Shown piece after piece: positions 42,861 through 50,288 of a stretch of DNA of 64,000 nt. A program made the position numbers and the translations under genes. Source of the stretch: Solwaraspora sp. WMMA2065 (lineage in GTDB: Bacteria > Actinomycetota > Actinomycetes > Mycobacteriales > Micromonosporaceae); contig NZ_CP128361.1 in assembly GCF_030345075.1 (NCBI RefSeq), positions 6,014,001-6,078,000 of the forward strand, in the 5' to 3' direction. Every line of letters begins with the position of its first letter. Position 1 is the stretch's first letter. The notes under the pieces were generated by a model. It did not search any database. It was not told where the DNA came from and saw only the letters and a program-made list of their open reading frames with translations.

Positions 42861-43145
42861 GTGGCGGTCCTCTACCGGGCACTCGCGGACCCGACCCGGC
42901 GGCGGATCATGGACGAGCTCGCCCGCAAGGGCGGGATGAGCCTGTTCGAGATCTGCACCCGCCTGCTCACCGAACACGGCACCACCTCCACCCGGCAGGC
43001 GATCTCGCAGCACCTGGCCGTGCTGGAGGAGGCCGGGCTCGTCCGCTGCGAACGGGTCGGCCGCACCAAACTCCACTACCTCGACACCCGGCCGCTGCGC
43101 TCGATCATCGAGCGGTGGCCGCTCAGCGATGAGGAGAAGACATGA
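42861..43145 (+). CDS. ArsR family transcriptional regulator
   Basis: A 94-residue winged-helix repressor: LYRALADPTRRRIMDELA, TSTRQAISQHLAVLEEAGLV and RVGRTKLHYLDTRPLR. No metal-binding CxC is present, so it belongs to the non-metal ArsR subgroup often paired with SRPBCC or VOC proteins. I chose the GTG at 42861 because it matches the predicted transcription start; GTG 42852 and TTG 42843 are in frame. It is coupled to the VOC gene by ATGA. Confidence 0.88.
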   Translation: MAVLYRALADPTRRRIMDELARKGGMSLFEICTRLLTEHGTTSTRQAISQHLAVLEEAGLVRCERVGRTKLHYLDTRPLRSIIERWPLSDEEKT

Positions 43146-43534
43146 AAGCCCGCATCTACGTGACCAGTGTCTTCGTCGACGACCAGGCCAAGGCGCTCGC
43201 CTTCTACACCGACAAGCTCGGCTTCGTCCCCAAGACCGATTTCCCGGTCGGGGAACACCGGTGGCTCACCGTGGTCGGCGCCGACGCCCCGGACGGCGTC
43301 GAACTGCTGCTGGAGCCCGACGAGAACCCGGCCGCCCAGGCGTACAAGCAGGCGCTCGCCGAGCAGGGCATCCCGGCGGCCTCGTTCGCCGTGGAGGACG
43401 TCGAGGAGGCCTACCGGGTGCTACAGGCCGAGGGGGTCACCTTCATCCAGACCCCCACGCCGATGGGCCCGTTCGTCGGCGCGGTACTCGACGACACCTG
43501 CGGCAATCTCATCCAGCTGGTCAGCCCGGCCTGA
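43142..43534 (+). CDS. VOC family (glyoxalase/bleomycin-resistance-like) protein
   Basis: A 130-residue protein with two beta-alpha-beta-beta-beta modules: IYVTSVFVDDQAKALAFYTDKLGF at the start, GVELLLEPD, then AASFAVEDVEEAYRVLQAEG and LDDTCGNLIQLVSPA with a terminal metal-ligand-like position. Members are metalloenzymes or drug-binding proteins. The ATG overlaps the arsR stop, so it is probably derepressed together with arsR. Confidence 0.87.
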   Translation: MKARIYVTSVFVDDQAKALAFYTDKLGFVPKTDFPVGEHRWLTVVGADAPDGVELLLEPDENPAAQAYKQALAEQGIPAASFAVEDVEEAYRVLQAEGVTFIQTPTPMGPFVGAVLDDTCGNLIQLVSPA

Positions 43535-43584
43535 CCCCTGATCTCGACGCGATGCGGTAGCCAGGTTCTGGTTCGGTCCGACCA

Positions 43585-43836
43585 CTACTGAGCCGGTCGA
43601 CACGGCATCGGCGGGACGTAGATCTCCGGGATCTCATCCATGATCCGCCGTACGGTCTCGGCAACGTCCAATGTTGTCGTGTCGATGCCGATGTAGCGGT
43701 AGTCGGCATCGAGAGCCTCGCGGATGGTCCGATCTTCCGGGATCAGATCGACCCGGTCGCGCCATCGCTGTGTCGTTCGCTTCGCCCGGGTGAGCCGGCG
43801 CTGGTCGCGTACGGCTCGGTCGACCAGCAACTCGCC
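43585..43836 (-). pseudogene. Fragment of an unrelated gene joined to the ADP-ribosylglycohydrolase
   Basis: About 83 codons in a frame different from the preceding gene read LLVDRAVRDQRRLTRAKRTT, then DRVDLIPEDRTIREALDAD and GIDTTTLDVAETVRRIMDEI, with good coding character. It looks like the C-terminal end of a P-loop kinase or other small ATPase. It lacks any start of its own, and is probably a deletion junction. The family is uncertain. Confidence 0.4.
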
Positions 43837-44402
43837 AGCACGACGTCGAGCAGTTCGGCCGGCTCGGGCCGGGACCCGGTCAGCCGGGACCAGCCGGCTT
43901 CCGCCGCCGCGACGGCGACCGCCACCGCGCCCAGGACGGCGTCGGGGTGGGCGTGGGTGACCTCCGCCGACCGCCAGGCCTGCAGAGCGGCCGTACGGTT
44001 GTCGCCGGCGTGGAAGGCGCCGAGCGGAGCGACCCGCATTGCTGCGCCGTTGCCCATCGATCCCTGGCCGTCGAATGCTGCTGCGGCAGCGTCTCGCCAG
44101 GCGACGCCTTGGCGGACCTGGCGCAGCAGGACCACCGCGCCGGCACCATAGCCACGGTACGGCTCGAAGTGCTCGGCGAACCGGGCCGCCAGGTGGTCCT
44201 GGTCGATGCCGTCGTGCTCGCGCAACTCGGCGACGATCGAGCAGGCCATCTCGGTGTCGTCGGTCCACGGCCACGGCCCGGCCGGCGGAACCCCGTCGAG
44301 CAACGCGGCAAGGCTGGTGCCGGGGACGAAGAACTGGGCGCCGAGGGCATCACCGACGGAAAGACCGTCAAGACTGTCGGAGCAGAGGTCGAGCGACGTC
44401 AT
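43743..44402 (-). pseudogene. Truncated ADP-ribosylglycohydrolase
   Basis: The frame encodes 219 residues. The first 170 match the ADP-ribosylglycohydrolase family: LDGLSVGDALGAQFF, WTDDTEMACSIVAEL with metal-ligand Asp residues, GYGAGAVVLLRQVRQG, and GSMGNGAAMRVAPLG. Full-length enzymes have about 300 residues and a second metal-binding segment, DADT-like, which is absent here. The last 40 residues are out-of-frame sequence. Probably inactive; it may have removed ADP-ribose from protein or nucleic acid. Confidence 0.65.
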
Positions 44403-44482
44403 GTTGACGCAGACTCTGCCAGTTGCGGCGGCGGCCCGGTAGCCCTGGCTGTCATCCTGCGCCCGTGGCGGCACGTCGACGG

Positions 44483-45157
44483 TTACCCCAGGTTCCTTTC
44501 CCGTACGGCGATGAGCAGCCGGTCGACGGCGGCCCGGTCGGGTTGTTCCGGTAGTGCGGTGCCGGCCGCAGCGTCGTCGAGCTCGGCCAGCAGGTCCGCT
44601 GCCCACGCGGTGACCACCGCCCACGGCAGCTCGCCGCGCCGGACCGCCAACAGCCGGTCCCGCAACGGTCCCACGTCGACCAGGACCTGCCCGGTGCGCA
44701 GCACGTGCGCTCCGGCGGTCAGCAGCCGGATCATGTGCATGGCCTGCTTGTGGTTCGTTTCGCCGGTGCGTTCGCGGCGGGCCGCCACCCGGTCGAGCTG
44801 GTCGCGGGCGTAGCCGCCGTACGTCTGGGCGAGTCGCGTCGACAGGAACGCCTGCCGGGCCGCCAGCAACTGCTCGCCGTCCTCGCGCAGCGTCTCGATC
44901 AGCGGAGACCAGAGCACCTCCAGGACGGTCGGGTTGCCCTGCAGCGCCAGGGTGCAGAAGCGTTCGAACTCCCAGGAGAACTGCTCCGGCGCCGGCCCGT
45001 CGAGATGGGTGGGCGGCTTGTCCAGCTGCCAGAACGCTCGGGTCGGGGCCACGTACACGCCGCGCCGGTCGTAGTCGGAGTCCGGCCCGTGCAGCCCGTA
45101 CGCCCGCGATCCGACGACGACGGCGAGGACGGTGTGCCGCTCGACAAGCTCGCTCAC
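44483..45157 (-). CDS. RlaP-type nucleotidyltransferase (RNA repair pathway family)
   Basis: A 224-residue nucleotidyltransferase with the signature GSRAYGLHGPDSDYDRRGVYV near residues 17-37, whose DSDYD provides metal-binding acids. FSWEFERFCTLALQGNPTVLEVLW and ETNHKQAMHMIRLL are typical of the COG3541/PF10127 group, which Pfam names for RNA repair. Target RNA is unknown. Start is a GTG at 45157. It lies 16 bp downstream of a GNAT gene, in the same direction. Confidence 0.83.
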   Translation of the reverse strand: MSELVERHTVLAVVVGSRAYGLHGPDSDYDRRGVYVAPTRAFWQLDKPPTHLDGPAPEQFSWEFERFCTLALQGNPTVLEVLWSPLIETLREDGEQLLAARQAFLSTRLAQTYGGYARDQLDRVAARRERTGETNHKQAMHMIRLLTAGAHVLRTGQVLVDVGPLRDRLLAVRRGELPWAVVTAWAADLLAELDDAAAGTALPEQPDRAAVDRLLIAVRERNLG

Positions 45158-45173
45158 GCCGGCACGTTACCGG

Positions 45174-45761
45174 TCACCGGTGCAACTGGAAGTAGAGATA
45201 GCGGGTGTCGCCAGGGCCGGGGCGGCTGTGGCCGTCGGCCTGCCAGCCGCGAGCGGCGTAGAAGCGTTGGGCCCGAGCGTTACGCTCCCACGCCTCCAGC
45301 ACCCCACCGGTCCGACCGGTCCGGTGCAGGTACGCGACGAAGGCGTCGTGCAGCAGCCCGCCGATCCCCCGACCCCAGCAGTCGGGGAGTACGTGGATCT
45401 GGTGCAGTTGGCCGACGTGGGCCGCGTCGACGTGACCGACGGCGGCGGGTCCCATCGCTGCGCAGCCGACGACCCGGCCATCGAGGACAGCGGCGACGGT
45501 GAACCGCTCCGGCAAGGTGAGAACCTTCGCCCAGGCGGCACGGCGTTCGGCGTACGCCTCGGGCGACGACAGCGACGGGTCGTCCGGGTCAAGCCCGCCG
45601 GCCGCCGTGTAGTAGGCGGTGCGGGCCAGCGTGTGCACCTCGGTCAGCTGATCGACATCGGCGAGAGTCGCCTCGCGTACGTGGGCCGATGCCGGCTGTG
45701 GCTCGTCATGATCACTTGACGTTCTGCTGGGCGACACGCCGACATTCTCCCAGCAGAGCAT
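45174..45761 (-). CDS. GNAT family N-acetyltransferase with start codon inside a hairpin
   Basis: A 195-residue acetyltransferase: REATLADVDQLTEVHTLART, VAAVLDGRVVGCAAMGP, the acetyl-CoA loop PDCWGRGIGGLLHDAF and EAWERNARAQRFYAARGWQ. The only starts upstream of the conserved part are ATG 45761 and GTG 45737. Both lie inside a 67-bp hairpin (45707-45773), so translation may be controlled by RNA structure. Same-strand neighbours are the RlaP and HAD-SAK genes. Confidence 0.82.
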   Translation of the reverse strand: MLCWENVGVSPSRTSSDHDEPQPASAHVREATLADVDQLTEVHTLARTAYYTAAGGLDPDDPSLSSPEAYAERRAAWAKVLTLPERFTVAAVLDGRVVGCAAMGPAAVGHVDAAHVGQLHQIHVLPDCWGRGIGGLLHDAFVAYLHRTGRTGGVLEAWERNARAQRFYAARGWQADGHSRPGPGDTRYLYFQLHR

Positions 45762-45773
45762 CAAGTGATCATG
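45707..45773 (-). promoter_or_regulatory. Hairpin overlapping the GNAT start
   Basis: Outer arms CATGATCACTTGA (45707-45719) and TCAAGTGATCATG (45761-45773) and inner arms TCTGCTGGG and CCCAGCAGA (45723-45731, 45749-45757) give about 22 base pairs with a small internal loop. Both possible GNAT start codons are within it. Confidence 0.6.
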
Positions 45774-45793
45774 GCAGGGCTGGAGCGCTTCAT

Positions 45794-45850
45794 CGATGTG
45801 AGGCTGAGATACCTCACGACGCGCTCGTAGCGTGTCTCAGCCTCACATCG
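45794..45850 (-). terminator. Hairpin after the HAD-SAK gene, related to 42723-42776
   Basis: Arms CGATGTGAGGCTGAGATAC (45794-45812) and GTGTCTCAGCCTCACATCG (45832-45850), one mismatch, 19-nt loop, 18 bp past the HAD-SAK stop. Shares GTGAGGCTGA and the downstream CGACGCG context with the hairpin at 42723. Confidence 0.75.
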
Positions 45851-45867
45851 ACGCGGCACTGCTGCAG

Positions 45868-46365
45868 TCAGGCCGCGAGCCACTGGCCGACGGTGGAGAA
45901 GTCGGCGTCGATGAGGCCGAGATGCGGGTCGACGCGGTGCAGCAGCGCCTTGCCTGGGTGATGCTCTGCGACCCAGTGCCGGTCCAGGTCGGTGATCTCG
46001 TCGTCGAGCCAGACGAAGGTGCGCCCGGCCGCCCACGTGGTGAGGAACGGCGTCTTCCAGTGCACGCCGCGCGGCGGCTCGTCGTCGGAGTCCGGCCATG
46101 GGACGACCGGCAGTTCCGGCAGGCCGAGCAGTGGTGCGACGACCTCGTTCGCCTCGGCCATCCAGGTGGTCGCCCAGACGAGTTGGCAGTCGAGCGCCAG
46201 CAGCCGGTGGCCGTCCTCCGGATCGACCCGCTCCAGCAGCGGATTGCCGATCGAGTCACGATGAGCCGCACGGTGGGGCGAAGGTGACCGGCCGGTGGTG
46301 CGAGCGGCGAAGGGAATCAGCACTCCGTCGACGTCGAGGAAGACGTACGGGCGGTCGGCGGGCAC
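45868..46365 (-). CDS. HAD-SAK type phosphatase domain protein (Swiss Army Knife RNA repair family)
   Basis: A 165-residue HAD protein: motif I is VFLDVDGVLIPF, followed by LVWATTWMAEANEVVAPLLG, HWKTPFL and the acidic motif FVWLDDEITDLD. This layout matches PF18143, the HAD domain named for Swiss Army Knife RNA repair proteins, where it would remove phosphates from RNA ends. Start is probably the GTG at 46365; upstream frame overlaps DUF397 and looks non-coding. It shares direction with the GNAT and RlaP genes downstream. Confidence 0.78.
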   Translation of the reverse strand: MPADRPYVFLDVDGVLIPFAARTTGRSPSPHRAAHRDSIGNPLLERVDPEDGHRLLALDCQLVWATTWMAEANEVVAPLLGLPELPVVPWPDSDDEPPRGVHWKTPFLTTWAAGRTFVWLDDEITDLDRHWVAEHHPGKALLHRVDPHLGLIDADFSTVGQWLAA

Positions 46366-46400
46366 GGGTGTCGGTCGTCGGAGGGGGTAGGCCGGTCGGG

Positions 46401-46598
46401 TCAGCGGCTGGACACGGTGGTGAGGAACGCCGTCCAGACGCCGGCGGGGAAGAGCAGCGCCGGGCCGTGCGGGTCCTTCGAGTCGCGTACGCCGATCGTG
46501 CCGCCGGCCAGCGTGGCCACCTCGACGCAGTTCGAGTCGCTGGCACCGCTGCGGCTGCTCTTGCGCCAGTGGGCGTGGGACAGGTCTGGTGCGGTCAT
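46401..46598 (-). CDS. DUF397 protein
   Basis: A 65-residue protein with the DUF397 pattern: HWRKSSRSGASDSNCVEVA, IGVRDSKDPHGPALLFPAGVWTAFL split around that region. Such small proteins are almost always encoded directly after an XRE-DUF5753 regulator, as here (26 bp gap), and modulate its activity in actinomycetes. The ATG at 46598 is clear. Confidence 0.9.
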   Translation of the reverse strand: MTAPDLSHAHWRKSSRSGASDSNCVEVATLAGGTIGVRDSKDPHGPALLFPAGVWTAFLTTVSSR

Positions 46599-46624
46599 CC
46601 CGCGTCTCCTCTGGCCGGTCGGGG

Positions 46625-47479
46625 TCAGTCGGGAAGCTCCTCTGCCGCCCGAGCCAGGAACCTGCCGGACTCGTCCGGGTCCATGGCCTTGGCACGGAGG
46701 TGGTCGAACATGAGTTTATATCGCGCTACCTGGGTGTCCTCCTCCAGCAACAGCGTGTTGTTGTCGTTGGCGACGTAGACGACGGGTGGGTCGAGGATCG
46801 GGTCGGAGTAGCCGAGGATGGTGAACGGGCCACCCATCGCGGCGTGCGCGCCTGCCCCGAACGGCACGATCTGCAGCTCGATCGACGGCTGGGCGCAGGC
46901 ATCGATGAGCCGGGTGAGCTGAGTGCGCATCACCTTCGGGCCACCGACGACCCGGCGGATCGCCGCCTCGTCGAGGACGATCCAGAGCCTCGGCGGCACG
47001 TCCCGCGACAGCAACGACTTGCGGGCGAGCCGGGCGGCGACCCGCCGGTCGATCTCGTCCGCGTCGGCGGTGCTGCGGCCGGCGTGGATGATGGCACGGG
47101 CGTACTCCTCGGTCTGCAACAGTCCCGGCACGTACAGGCACTCGAAGCTGCTGATCGCGGTGGCCTCCGCCTCGAAGCCGACGTAGTCGTCGGGCAGTAC
47201 GTCGCCGTACGCGCTCCACCAGCCCTTCTGCCGGGCCTGCTTGGCGAGCGCGGTCAACGACTCACGGTCCTCGTCGGACGCCTCGTAGAGGGCCAGCATT
47301 TGCTCAGTGTCCTTGAGCGTTATCCGTGAGTGGCCGTGTTCGAGCCGGATGACCTTGGTGCGGTGCCAGCCCAAGCGGCGGGCGACGTCCTCAGCCGTCA
47401 GACCGGCCGAGTCGCGGAGCCGACGTAGCTCCCGGCGTAACCGGCGAGCGCGGATCGTCGGGCTCGGAACCTGTGCCAC
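46625..47479 (-). CDS. XRE family regulator with DUF5753 domain
   Basis: A 284-residue regulator. The HTH is at residues 10-65 (LRRELRRLRDSAGLTAEDVA, RLGWHRTKVIRLEHG) and the DUF5753 domain from about 95 to 270 (FEAEATAISSFECLYVPGLL, YARAII, LLSRDVPPRLWIVLDEAAIRR, IELQIVPFGAGAH). The GTG at 47479 has GGAGGTG six bases upstream and is far better than the distal start at 47626. Paired with DUF397; such pairs often govern development or secondary metabolism. Confidence 0.92.
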   Translation of the reverse strand: MAQVPSPTIRARRLRRELRRLRDSAGLTAEDVARRLGWHRTKVIRLEHGHSRITLKDTEQMLALYEASDEDRESLTALAKQARQKGWWSAYGDVLPDDYVGFEAEATAISSFECLYVPGLLQTEEYARAIIHAGRSTADADEIDRRVAARLARKSLLSRDVPPRLWIVLDEAAIRRVVGGPKVMRTQLTRLIDACAQPSIELQIVPFGAGAHAAMGGPFTILGYSDPILDPPVVYVANDNNTLLLEEDTQVARYKLMFDHLRAKAMDPDESGRFLARAAEELPD

Positions 47480-47641
47480 GAGAACACCTCCGGGTGCATC
47501 CGGGTCTGGCAGCGGCGATGTGAGTTCGATCGAAGTATGTACTAGAGATTTCCCGAACGGAAGTTCGTTGCGACGTTGTATTTTTGTGTACGTGGATGCA
47601 TGCTGAGGGCAGGATGACGTCGCCACTGCCTGGAGGTGTCC
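47480..47641. promoter_or_regulatory. Divergent regulatory region between XRE gene and hypothetical gene
   Basis: An AT-rich patch (47520-47600) holds two short palindromes, TTCGATCGAA (47525-47534 region) and GAAC-GGAA-GTTC (47555-47566 region), and a TATTTT hexamer at 47579-47584. It likely carries promoters for both directions and an operator for the XRE regulator. Exact elements are uncertain. Confidence 0.4.
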
Positions 47642-48244
47642 GTGACCGACAACCGTTCAGCACGCTGGACCGACCCGACCCTCGATCCGACGCAGCGCAA
47701 CCGGGACCTGTTCGCCGTACTCGATCGGGCTGACCTGTCCGAACCGGCGCGGGCCGCCGTCGCGCACGCCCTCGGACCCGAGGCCGGCCCGGCCGGGCAC
47801 GCCGAAGCGCTGGTCAACCGCTACCTCAACGAGCGCGAGCGCCGCCGGCCGGTGACGCAGGTCAACGGCAGCAGCGAGGGTCCGGGCGGGATCGGCAACC
47901 TGCCGGACTGGCTGCGGTACGACCGGCGCGGCCGGTACACGCTGCACCTGACGTTCGCCGCCGTCGACGTCGGCACCGCGCGGGAGCAGGCCGTCGCGTA
48001 CGCCGAAGGGCTCGCCATCCTGTGTCCGGAGTTGGGTGAGCACGCGCCGTTGCTGTCGCGGGCGGAAGCGTGGAACGTCAACGAGCCGCTGTTCTGCGGC
48101 GTACGCGGCCCGGACGGTGAGGTGTGTGCAGAGGTCCGCCACCACCCGGGGTTCCACCGGGCGGCCGGGCTGGGCGGGTTGTGCTGGGGCGACGGCGACA
48201 GCCACGCCAATGGCACCGGCGACGCCGACGGCACACTGACATGA
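47642..48244 (+). CDS. Conserved hypothetical protein
   Basis: A 200-residue soluble protein. Residues 8-60 are helical (RNRDLFAVLDRADLSEPARAAV is typical, read in two parts), and 85-150 form an alpha-beta unit (RYTLHLTFAAVDVGTAREQA, VAYAEGLAIL). The C-terminal part has a Cys/His pattern (PLFCGVRG, CAEVRHHPGFH, LCWGDGDSH) that could bind metal. GTG 47642 is preceded by GGAGGT. It is coupled by ATGA to the next small gene and is divergent from the XRE gene. Function unknown. Confidence 0.6.
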   Translation: MTDNRSARWTDPTLDPTQRNRDLFAVLDRADLSEPARAAVAHALGPEAGPAGHAEALVNRYLNERERRRPVTQVNGSSEGPGGIGNLPDWLRYDRRGRYTLHLTFAAVDVGTAREQAVAYAEGLAILCPELGEHAPLLSRAEAWNVNEPLFCGVRGPDGEVCAEVRHHPGFHRAAGLGGLCWGDGDSHANGTGDADGTLT

Positions 48245-48453
48245 CCGGCACCCCGGTCACGCCGCCGTACCCGAGGGTCGCGCCGTGCCGGCACTGCTGC
48301 CGGCCGGTGTTGCGCGACAACGACGGCGTCTGGATTCACGCCGACCTGTCGTACGTCTGCCGCGACCGCTGGGGCGGGATCACCGCCACAACCGCCGCAC
48401 CCGAACCACCCGCCTGGTGCACCGAACAGCACCCTCCCCAGGCGATCCCCTGA
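48241..48453 (+). CDS. Small zinc-ribbon-like protein
   Basis: A 70-residue protein with CRHCCRPVLRDNDGVWIHAD followed by YVCRDRWGG and a later Cys, a pattern of small actinobacterial zinc ribbons (CxxC...H...C). The ATG overlaps the TGA of the preceding gene. It ends five bases from the convergent Fic gene. Function unknown. Confidence 0.65.
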   Translation: MTGTPVTPPYPRVAPCRHCCRPVLRDNDGVWIHADLSYVCRDRWGGITATTAAPEPPAWCTEQHPPQAIP

Positions 48454-48457
48454 GTGG

Positions 48458-49588
48458 CTACCGGTAGGGGTCGCGGCCCGGCCCGCGTACAGCTGCGGTG
48501 GCCGCCTGGGCGATCTCGGCCGCCGCCCCGGCGGGCAGATAGACCCGGGAGGTCGCGTTGCCGCGAGGCGTCAGCAGGCCGGCGCGGGTCAGCGCCTGCA
48601 CGTCGCGGATGGCCTGATCGCGGCTGAGACCTTCGTCCTGCTGATACGTGGTCCGCCGTAGCTCGCCGGCGGCGGCAGCGTAGAGCGCCGAGACGACCCG
48701 TCCGGGCAGGCCCTGCTGCTCGGTGAGGCGGTCCAGATCGTTCCACAGTCGAACTGTCCACTCGTAGCGTCGTTTCACCCGTTGCGCCTGCCGATGATGC
48801 GCCGCCAGCACGAACCGCAGCCAGGGGTGGGCGTCGCGATCCGGTTGGAAGCTGCCGTTTTGGGCGGACCGCAGTGCCTCGTAGTACTGGACGGTGTTGA
48901 TCTGCTCGCCCAGCCACTCCTCGATCGAGGAGAACTCGGCGGCGAGTTCGCCGGTGCGAGCCAGCACCAGGGTGTGCAGGGCGCGGGCGGTCCGGCCGTT
49001 GCCGTCGCGCCAGGGGTGGATGCTGACCAGGTTCAGGTGTGCCATCGCCGCTCGCGCGTACGCCGGCGCGTCGAGGTCGCCGTCGCGGAGCCAGTCGACC
49101 AGTTCGCCCATCAGCCCGGGGACCCGCTCCGCGTCCGGGCCGGTGTACACGGGCTCCAGCGGGTCGGCACTGGTCACGAAGATCCCGCCGGTCCGGTAAC
49201 GGCCGGGCCATCTCGCCGGCTGATACTTGGTGATCATGAAATGCAAGGTCGAGAGCAGCGTCTGAGAGTACTCGAAGAAGTCCAACTCAGGCGTCTGCTG
49301 CACGTACGTCATCGCGTCGCGGTAGCCGACGACCGCCTGGCGGACCTCGTCGCTGGTCTCCGCCGACATGGGTGCCTGCTCGACGAGCGCTCGGGCGTCC
49401 GAACCGCTGATCGTGATGTGCTCGATGGTGTTCGAGCCCTGGATCGCGGCGGCGAACAGGCTCCGCCGCAGTTGGCCCGCCCAGCGTGGGGTGGACCGTA
49501 GCTGCAGCCGCAGGTCGGCACGCATCTGGTCCAACTCGTGCAGCACCCGCCGGTCGGCGGCGTCGAGCTGCGGCATCGCGTAGAGCAT
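48458..49588 (-). CDS. Fic family protein (class II, with winged-helix C-terminus)
   Basis: A 376-residue protein. The Fic motif HPWRDGNGRTAR has catalytic His191. An N-terminal inhibitory-helix motif at residues 52-56 (SNTIE) resembles class II S/TxxxE(G/N), but the next residue is His. The C-terminus (SRDQAIRDVQALTRAGLL, TSRVYLP) is a winged helix. Fic proteins usually transfer AMP to target proteins. The ATG at 49588 was chosen; ATG 49576 is an alternative. A perfect 7-bp inverted repeat lies just upstream. Confidence 0.9.
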   Translation of the reverse strand: MLYAMPQLDAADRRVLHELDQMRADLRLQLRSTPRWAGQLRRSLFAAAIQGSNTIEHITISGSDARALVEQAPMSAETSDEVRQAVVGYRDAMTYVQQTPELDFFEYSQTLLSTLHFMITKYQPARWPGRYRTGGIFVTSADPLEPVYTGPDAERVPGLMGELVDWLRDGDLDAPAYARAAMAHLNLVSIHPWRDGNGRTARALHTLVLARTGELAAEFSSIEEWLGEQINTVQYYEALRSAQNGSFQPDRDAHPWLRFVLAAHHRQAQRVKRRYEWTVRLWNDLDRLTEQQGLPGRVVSALYAAAAGELRRTTYQQDEGLSRDQAIRDVQALTRAGLLTPRGNATSRVYLPAGAAAEIAQAATAAVRGPGRDPYR

Positions 49589-49594
49589 GCCACC

Positions 49595-49615
49595 ATGCTA
49601 CAAGAGTAGTAGCAT
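49595..49615 (-). promoter_or_regulatory. Inverted repeat in front of the Fic gene
   Basis: ATGCTAC (49595-49601) and GTAGCAT (49609-49615) form a perfect palindrome with a 7-bp centre, seven bases from the Fic start codon. On the minus strand, TACTCT in the centre fits a -10 element. The Fic winged helix could bind here. Confidence 0.55.
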
Positions 49616-49622
49616 TTGCGGG

Positions 49623-50288
49623 TCAGGGTAGCCAGCCGGGGCGGACCAGGCCGGCCTCGTACGCGAACACGACCAGCTGGGCGCGGTCCCGGGCACCGAG
49701 CTTCACCATCGCCCGCGACACGTGGGTCTTCGCCGTCGCCGGGCTGACCACCAGCCGGGCGGCGATCTCGTCGTTGGACAGTCCGGTGCCGACCAACGCC
49801 ACCACCTCCCGCTCCCGCTCGGTCAGCTCGGCCAACCGCCGGGGCGCGGCCGGAGTGGCCGTCCGGGCGGCGAACTGCTCGATCACCCGCCGGGTCACGC
49901 TCGGCGACAGCAGACCGTCCCCGGCGGCCACCACCCGTACCCCCTGGATCAGCTCGGCCGGCTGCGTGTTCTTCACCAGGAACCCGGCCGCCCCGGCGCG
50001 CAGCGCCTCGCCGACGTACTCGTCGAGCTCGAACGTGGTCAGCACGATGATCCGTACCTCGGACAGTCGCGGGTCGGCGGCGATCTGCCGGGTGGCGGTC
50101 AACCCGTCCACCCCGGGCATCCGGATGTCCATCAGGACCACGTCCGGTCGGGTCTGCCCGGCCAGCCGGACCGCCTGCGCGCCATCGCCGGCCTCACCGA
50201 CGACCTCGATGTCTCCCTCGGCGGCCAGCAGCGCCCGGAATCCGGCCCGGACCAGCACCTGATCGTCGACCAGCAGCACCCGGATCAC
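49623..50288 (-). CDS. NarL/LuxR family response regulator
   Basis: A 221-residue response regulator. The receiver domain has acidic DDQ near residue 8, phospho-Asp in PDVVLMDIRMPG, Thr and Lys sites (LTTFELDEYV, FLVKNTQP). The LuxR-type HTH is LTEREREVVALVGTGLSNDE followed by VSPATAKTHVSRAMVKLGARD. GTG start overlaps the kinase stop (GTGA), so sensor and regulator are cotranscribed. Confidence 0.95.
   Translation of the reverse strand: MIRVLLVDDQVLVRAGFRALLAAEGDIEVVGEAGDGAQAVRLAGQTRPDVVLMDIRMPGVDGLTATRQIAADPRLSEVRIIVLTTFELDEYVGEALRAGAAGFLVKNTQPAELIQGVRVVAAGDGLLSPSVTRRVIEQFAARTATPAAPRRLAELTEREREVVALVGTGLSNDEIAARLVVSPATAKTHVSRAMVKLGARDRAQLVVFAYEAGLVRPGWLP

Noticed and set aside
40947-43076. 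709-codon open frame on the minus strand
   Set aside because: Antisense to the surface protein and arsR genes, with no recognisable domain and composition expected of a shadow frame.
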